A DNA stretch of 36,038 nucleotides. Source: JAICND01 sp040905905. GTDB taxonomy: Bacteria > Actinomycetota > Acidimicrobiia > Spongiisociales > ZC4RG35. How positions within the stretch are numbered: the first letter of the stretch is position 1; each line of letters starts with the position of its first letter. The stretch covers positions 1 to 36,038 of the forward strand of contig JBBDQN010000025.1 in NCBI GenBank assembly GCA_040905905.1, given 5' to 3'. The notes beneath the pieces were generated by a model. The model made no database searches. It was not told the DNA's origin and saw only the letters and a program-made list of their open reading frames with translations. The position numbers and the translations under genes were made by a program. Shown in pieces: positions 32,601 through 36,038 of the stretch.

Positions 32601-32948
32601 GCGATCGGCGACCTGATTGATGATGCGACAGCCGACCGGGAAACGGGTGCGACGGGTCTTGACGAGATCGACCTGCGATTCCTCGGCGTGATCGAGGATG
32701 AACTTGGCGAGGCTGCTGCCACGCGTGACCACGTGATCGAAGTGACGACCGGACTGGTCGACATGATACGCCGACGGGTGAGAACTGTCGGCTTTTGGGG
32801 CAACCCCACCGCCCAGGACGAGCTGCGGAAACAGGTGGTCCAGCGTCTGGACGAGAGCCGCCTGTACCCGCTCGACCAGTGCAAACGGGTCGCCGACCGG
32901 TTAATCGAGCTGTCCAAAGCCAACCATCAACTCTTGGTAACGACATGA
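29679..32948 (+). CDS. hsdR: Type I restriction-modification system restriction/translocase subunit
   Basis: A 1089-aa HsdR. ATG 29679 overlaps the hsdS stop (ATGA); the longer in-frame extension inside hsdS is rejected. The N-terminal nuclease has 'SPDLVLFVNGIPLVVAECKV' (PD-(D/E)xK, about 152-171). The SF2 translocase has Walker A 'IWHTQGSGKSLTMVFLV' near 329-344, 'VVVVSDRTALQKQL' (motif Ia), DEAH-type 'VMVDEAHRSH' near 441-450 and 'VGFTGTPII' (motif III). Motifs in the second RecA domain include 'LLTGFDAPVAQVLFLDR' and 'QAVARVNRT'. The C-terminal helical region begins near 750. All catalytic motifs look intact, so restriction should be active. It cleaves unmodified DNA after ATP-driven translocation. 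Confidence 0.95.
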   Translation: MSGLEFELVEWPAIQQLQALGWCYLPGDAWEPALTERGSWREVILEGRLRAALRRINLDATGEPWLDEHRVSQAVSALQKAGAGGLKLIEGNRMATDLLLTGTAVPGMEEWDQGRDQTARFIDWDNHENNDFLVINQFRVDEPGGHSKRFISPDLVLFVNGIPLVVAECKVPGPEDAMARAITQLRRYSNQRDEVDADEGNESLFWTNQFVIGTTFEAARVGTFTSGPEHFLEWKDPYPFSVAVPVSSGVAKRVEDLSGQESLAAGMLRPESLLDIVRHFTLFMPVGQRTVKAVTRYQQFRSVHRAIDRLKTGKTRPEDGEVDQRGGVIWHTQGSGKSLTMVFLVRKMRSDPELRRFKVVVVSDRTALQKQLRDTAELSGETVEVARRTRHLKTLLAQSGPGLVMAMIQKYRDDIAVEPGLEGDETADGTLGVLNDDDAILVMVDEAHRSHASGLHANLMAALPNAARVGFTGTPIIMGARKKTHDIFGPFLDTYTLAESEADGSTVPILYEGRTVDGAVKGASDMDEVFFRWFAGLSAGQRDALQAKYARVAEVLEAPEMIASKAADMLEHYVATVLPQAFKGMVVASSRRACIRYRDAFNAARDLLVSRLEALDPALAGMSGDEIDDLPSGQQFLVRALPHIDLIRILEFVPVISGAHNDSADWATWTDKDEQDGRIEAFKKRLGPDGDNASPVAMLIVKSMLLTGFDAPVAQVLFLDRLIQQAELLQAVARVNRTADGKDYGLVVDYYGVVNHLTEALAAYADADGKLDDLVAGSLRSIVEEAGRLSDRHQRVVQFFAGHGIEFADDPGVIEGCVDLFANPELRARFDIDVKRFLVSLDIVLPRPEARPFVADAKLFGKIQLYTRLRYRDQGNGGFDPSLYREKVRQLIDEHITVLDLAQVIPPIRITDVDFKTHVAGQPSERAKASEMEHALRHHIREKYDEDPARYKKLSERLDEILEALEGKWDQLALAIGDLIDDATADRETGATGLDEIDLRFLGVIEDELGEAAATRDHVIEVTTGLVDMIRRRVRTVGFWGNPTAQDELRKQVVQRLDESRLYPLDQCKRVADRLIELSKANHQLLVTT

Positions 32949-33655
32949 CCCACCGCGTGCTCGAAGTCGCCGGCCTCGAAGTGGCCGTTAGCGAAAGGCC
33001 CACCCGGTCGACGATGGAGATCACCATCGACCGAGACGGCTCACTCCTGGTAGCGGTCCCGGCAGGGACTCCAGACGACCCGGTGCGGGACCTAATCGAC
33101 CGCAAACAAGGCTGGATCCACCGCAAGCTGATCGAGAAGGCTGACTTCCTGCCGCTGCTGCCACCCAAGCAGCTCGTCAACGGGGAGGGCTTCCACTACC
33201 TGGGTCGAAACTACCGGCTCCTGCTGGTCGACGACCAGGACGCGGCAGTGAGGCTCTCCGCTGGGCGCCTGTGCCTGCACCGTGACGAGCCGGACGGTAC
33301 CGCAGCGCTCATCGCCTGGTACCGAGCCACCGGAACCTCCTGGCTCCGCCAGCGGGTCAGGCCGTGGGCTTCACGCTGCAACGTTCCCGAATTCGCCATC
33401 GTGGTGCGAGACCTCGGCTACCGCTGGGGCTCCTATCGCGATGGCCGACTCAACATCCACTGGGCAACCCTGCAACTGCCCCCCACTCTCGTCGACTACG
33501 TCCTTGTCCATGAGCTCACTCACGCCCACCACCCGAACCACACCAAAGGCTTCTGGGACGCAGTTGCACGGGTGCAACCGGCTTACGACGCGTCGAGAGA
33601 TCGACTGGCGGCCTCAGGACGGACCCTGTGGCTTGGGGACGTCGCCATTGGCTAG
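32945..33655 (+). CDS. YgjP-like (DUF45/M48-type) metallopeptidase
   Basis: A 236-aa protein; ATG 32945 overlaps the hsdR stop (ATGA), so it belongs to the same operon. It starts with a short beta region ('VLEVAGLEVAVSERPTRSTM'), continues with 'FHYLGRNYRLLLVDD', and ends in the catalytic part 'VRDLGYRWGSYRDGRLNIHW', then 'VLVHELTHAHHPNHTKGFWD' (HExxH plus downstream His-x-x-x-F-W). This is the classical C-terminal signature of the YgjP/DUF45 family. Genes of this family often ride directly behind Type I restriction operons; whether they modulate restriction is not established. The stop overlaps the TTG start of the broken gene that follows. Confidence 0.85.
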   Translation: MTHRVLEVAGLEVAVSERPTRSTMEITIDRDGSLLVAVPAGTPDDPVRDLIDRKQGWIHRKLIEKADFLPLLPPKQLVNGEGFHYLGRNYRLLLVDDQDAAVRLSAGRLCLHRDEPDGTAALIAWYRATGTSWLRQRVRPWASRCNVPEFAIVVRDLGYRWGSYRDGRLNIHWATLQLPPTLVDYVLVHELTHAHHPNHTKGFWDAVARVQPAYDASRDRLAASGRTLWLGDVAIG

Positions 33656-34476
33656 CACGATCCAGTTCGCCAGCGACGGCCTCAGCCTGGACGGGCTCCC
33701 GATCGTCGGTGGACACCGTCTCCGCTTCCGGTGCCGAGTCGTATGTTCGCCGCCCCCGGGAGACGACGTTCGCCTCATCGGCGACGCCTCCGTGATGATC
33801 GAGCTGACAGGGTCCGGGCTCCAGATCCTCGGACTTGCCCAGCAGACGTCCGTAACCGTGCTCAGCGAGAGGAACCCCAGCGGTTCGAAAGAGCTGGCCC
33901 TGGACATGACTCGCGAACAACTCGAACTACTGGAGCGCCAACGCCTCGGACGCGATCTGGCCGTAATAGTCGACCCAGCCATCCACGCCGTCTCTGGGGA
34001 CCGGAATCTCACGAGCCTGACAACCCAGACTCGGCTGGTGGTCTCACGATGCACTGGGCGACACTCTTGGACCAGGCCCGGTTCGCGGACGCGTTCTCGC
34101 TAGTCATCCCGCTCGGCGCCGCCGAGGCGCCTACCCGGCAAGCGACCGACGAACTGAGAAAGGCACGCCGCGCTCTGAATGAGGGCCGCTACGAAGACTC
34201 CATCACATCGTCGAGGAGAGTGATCGAGCAGCTGTGGCGATCGCCGTACGGTAAGTCGCTTGCAGCGGGTAAAGCTCAGATGCGTACCAAACAGACCGCA
34301 TCTACACGGTGGCGGATGCGCTATTCCAGCTCTGCAGCGCCGCGCAACACGCCGACCAACACACGATCGCCATCAGTTGGACCAGGCGCGACGCTGTCCT
34401 CATTCTCACCGCCGTCGCATCCCTCCTCGCCTGGCAGGCGGAAGGCGGGTCGACAGGCAACGGCGACGACTCCTAA
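33648..34476 (+). pseudogene. Operon-distal hypothetical gene broken by two -1 frameshifts
   Basis: Three frames join into one ~276-aa protein. Segment 1 (TTG 33648 to about 34040) gives 'STIQFASDGLSLDGLPIVGG' to 'LGRDLAVIVDPAIHAVSGDR'. Segment 2 (about 34049-34267) gives 'MHWATLLDQARFADAFSLVI', 'RKARRALNEGRYEDSITSSR' and 'RVIEQLWRSPYG'. Segment 3 (about 34273-34476) gives 'SSDAYQTDRIYTVADALFQL', 'ISWTRRDAVLILTAVASLLA' and a TAA at 34474. Each join needs one added base, at GTCTCACG (34041-34048) and GGGTAAA (34267-34273, where one more A restores the frame). Segment 2's 'ALNEGRYEDSI' helix looks like a repeat-type scaffold. Function unknown; its position suggests an accessory of the Type I operon. 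Confidence 0.65.
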
Positions 34477-34506
34477 AGCACTCCCCGCCATGCCCGCTGG
34501 CGGCGA

Positions 34507-34863
34507 TCACCGCCTTATCGGGTCAACACCCTGTGCGCGGAGGTGTTCGCGCTCGTTGATGGCGTCGGCTAAGGCCATGTCTTGGGGAACCTGTGTCCAG
34601 GTTCCGTCGGGCTTCCATTGCCAGGCGCGGCCGTCGTGGTCGAGGTGGAGGTAGCGGCGGGTGTCGCGGTGTTTGTAGGCCTCGATGCCTCGCCCTTCGG
34701 GTGGGACTCGGTTCATCCACATGAACTCGCCCCACAGCCGGGCGGGCACCGCCCGCTCGAGGGGCTCCCATTCCGGCTCGTCGAACTCGGTGCAGTCTCT
34801 CCATTCCTGATGGGTGAGGTGGAGCCGGATCGGTTCCCCGTCTTGGTTCAGCTCGACGTCCAC
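34507..34863 (-). CDS. Small hypothetical protein downstream of the coupling protein
   Basis: A 118-aa protein rich in Trp, Arg and Glu. GTG 34863 lies 2 bp after the coupling protein stop, so it is co-transcribed and probably translationally coupled. Visible segments are 'IRLHLTHQEWRDCTEFDEPE', 'RLWGEFMWMNRVPPEGRGIE' and 'YLHLDHDGRAWQWKPDGTWT'; the last looks like a short WW-type or beta-hairpin unit. There is no signal peptide or membrane helix. No family recognised; co-expression with VirD4 hints at a role in transfer. Confidence 0.6.
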   Translation of the reverse strand: MDVELNQDGEPIRLHLTHQEWRDCTEFDEPEWEPLERAVPARLWGEFMWMNRVPPEGRGIEAYKHRDTRRYLHLDHDGRAWQWKPDGTWTQVPQDMALADAINEREHLRAQGVDPIRR

Positions 34864-34865
34864 GC

Positions 34866-36038
34866 TCAGTTTCCTCTCGCAGCCCGGATTGCCGGTCGGA
34901 AGGGCCGAAGCTTGAGCTGGGCGGGGTGGAAGTTGCCGTAGACGAGGACCCCGGTGCCGGTGTCGGCGCGGCGGAGGTCGGCGGTGGAGGCGAGGGGTCG
35001 ATGCCTTGTGGATTCGGTGACGCTCTCTCGTCCGTCTGCATTGCGGGTGTGGGATTGTTCGACGGTGGTCTCGTCTCCGATGAGGCGGCTGATGTAATCG
35101 AGGGTGGGGGTGTCAGAGACGCCGGCGAGCACGACCTTGGCCCGGTGGTTGTTGATGACGGTCTGGGCGAAGGTGCCGTAGCGGGCCTGGATCTGGGCGA
35201 AGTCCTGCCAGACGGTGACGAGTTGGATGCCGACGCCGCGGGCGGTGGAGGCGAGTTGGGCGAGGTCGGGGAGGGGGGCGATGTTGGCGGCCTCGTCGAT
35301 CACAAGCAGGAGGGGTTTGGCGAGTTGGTCGGCGCTGCGGTTGGCTCGGTCGTAGATCCGGGCGACGGTCTGTTCGATGAGGGCGGTGAACAGCGGCCGG
35401 AGTCGGGCTTGTTCGTGGAGCGGTCCGCAGATGTAGAGGGTGTGGTTGCCGCCGTCGAGGAGCCGGTCGGGGTCGATGACCGGGCTGCGGGTGGTGGTGG
35501 CGAGGACGCCGGGGTCGGCGAAGGCGGCGAGGACGGTCTCGGCGGTGGTGTAGGCGGAGGAGCGGGTGCGTTCCTCGCGGTTGATCGACGCGGCGAACGC
35601 TTGGAGGGCGTCGATCTCCCGGGTGTGGTGGAGAGCTCGGAGGGGTTCTTCTTCGTCTTGGAGGTCGACCCATCTCATGACGTCGCTCATCGTGGCTTCG
35701 GTGCGGGCGGCGGCGAACAGGAGCGGCGCGAGGAGTTTCTGGGCGACGGCGTACCAGAAGTCGGAGTCTTGCAGCCCTCCTCGTTCGCCGGCTCGGGCGG
35801 TCGAGGCAAGCCAGGCGGCCATCCGCAGCGCCCCCTGCCAGTCAGCGGAGGCCTGGAGTGGTGACCACCCTGCCGAGGGTTCGCTCGTGGAGGCGACGGG
35901 GTCAAAGACATATGTGTCCCCTACGTTGCGGCGCTGGTCGATGGTGTGTTCGAGAAGGTCGCCCTTGACGGAGGTGGCGATGGCGGGTCCGTCCCATTCG
36001 AGGAGGGCGGGGATGGCGAACCCGGTGGTCTTGCCGGT
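34866..36038 (-). CDS. VirD4/TraG-type Type IV coupling protein (C-terminal part, runs off window)
   Basis: The frame is open to the last base of the window (390 codons visible), so the start lies beyond the right edge; the in-frame ATG at 35822 is internal. The first visible residues 'TGKTTGFAIPALLEWDGPAI' are the end of a Walker A motif. Next come 'VKGDLLEHT' and 'GDTYVFDP' (typical of TraG/VirD4). Walker B is 'LLLVIDEAANIAPLPDLAQL', followed by 'ARGVGIQLVTVWQDFAQIQA' (the conserved Gln motif) and 'VINNHRAKVVLAGVSD'. This hexameric ATPase brings the relaxase-DNA complex to the transfer channel. The membrane anchor would be N-terminal and is not seen. It points away from the relaxase, with the restriction cargo between them. 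Confidence 0.92.
   Translation of the reverse strand, partial: TGKTTGFAIPALLEWDGPAIATSVKGDLLEHTIDQRRNVGDTYVFDPVASTSEPSAGWSPLQASADWQGALRMAAWLASTARAGERGGLQDSDFWYAVAQKLLAPLLFAAARTEATMSDVMRWVDLQDEEEPLRALHHTREIDALQAFAASINREERTRSSAYTTAETVLAAFADPGVLATTTRSPVIDPDRLLDGGNHTLYICGPLHEQARLRPLFTALIEQTVARIYDRANRSADQLAKPLLLVIDEAANIAPLPDLAQLASTARGVGIQLVTVWQDFAQIQARYGTFAQTVINNHRAKVVLAGVSDTPTLDYISRLIGDETTVEQSHTRNADGRESVTESTRHRPLASTADLRRADTGTGVLVYGNFHPAQLKLRPFRPAIRAARGN

Larger units (their letters stand above)
1..36038. mobile_element. Segment of a putative conjugative element with Tad-like pilus operon
   Basis: A MobF relaxase, a VirD4/TraG coupling protein, an ArdC-primase fusion, a Type I restriction operon and a Tad-type pilus operon occur together, with a patchwork cargo zone full of remnants. 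Ends, att sites, integrase and replication genes are not in the window, so plasmid and integrated forms cannot be separated. The 10.9-18.7 kb block could also be host chromosome flanking or captured DNA. Confidence 0.45.

Noticed and set aside
32422..33180. Minus-strand frames opposite the hsdR end and the YgjP-like gene
   Set aside because: No domains, and the plus-strand genes there are unambiguous.
34926..35864. 312-aa Gly/Val-rich plus-strand frame opposite the coupling protein
   Set aside because: Pure antisense shadow of the VirD4 gene, with repeated G-G-V/G-E patterns.
1..36038. CRISPR arrays, insertion sequences, integrase or rRNA genes
   Set aside because: No regularly spaced repeats, transposase or integrase motifs, or rRNA-like sequence were recognised on either strand.

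Overview
The window is GC-rich with almost edge-to-edge coding, frequent GTG starts and ATGA/GTGA stop-start overlaps. This points to a high-GC actinobacterium, possibly Acidimicrobiia or a relative (inference only; no rRNA or tRNA is present). It reads as part of a large conjugative element (plasmid or integrated) with cargo. No integrase, transposase, tRNA, CRISPR array or rRNA was seen, and both window ends cut genes.

Layout. (1) 1-10.9 kb, plus strand: the tail of a probable secreted protein, a PKD-like secreted protein, then a tightly overlapping Tad/Flp-type pilus operon. The operon encodes a SAF/CpaB-like protein, a CpaE-like ATPase, the CpaF/TadA ATPase, TadB and TadC, a short Flp-like pilin, two TadE-like pseudopilins, a TadG-like protein, and a 1121-aa membrane protein with three LysM domains and a C-terminal BTAD (SARP-like) domain. 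(2) 10.9-18.7 kb: a mixed cargo and decay zone of small one-gene units. It holds an unknown glycine-rich protein, a small membrane protein, a frameshifted gene, an amidohydrolase, a C-terminal gene remnant, an SRPBCC protein, a lipoprotein, a GNAT acetyltransferase, a cupin, a DUF4242-adenylate cyclase fusion and a 5'-truncated VOC gene. A short hairpin repeat recurs between these genes, and several genes look leaderless. (3) 18.7-20.4 kb, minus strand: a divergent DprA-like gene and a ComF-like phosphoribosyltransferase in one operon, with a textbook actinobacterial LexA box just upstream. (4) 20.5-26.0 kb: an ArdC-like domain fused to a DnaG-type primase (minus) and, divergently, a MobF (TrwC/TraI) relaxase-helicase (plus). 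The 461-bp gap between them carries repeated CCCTGTCA motifs and a hairpin. (5) 26.0-34.5 kb, plus strand: a complete Type I restriction-modification operon (hsdM, hsdS, hsdR), a YgjP-like metallopeptidase and a further gene broken by two frameshifts. (6) 34.5-36.0 kb, minus strand: a small unknown gene and the C-terminal part of a VirD4/TraG coupling protein that runs off the right edge.

How it fits together. Relaxase, coupling protein and primase/ArdC are the DNA-processing half of a conjugation system. No VirB-type mating channel is visible, but a nearly complete Tad-like pilus operon is. My main hypothesis is that the Tad-like apparatus serves as the mating or attachment machine of this element. 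The Type I system, the ArdC antirestriction domain and the SOS-linked DprA/phosphoribosyltransferase pair would be its defence and counter-defence layer.
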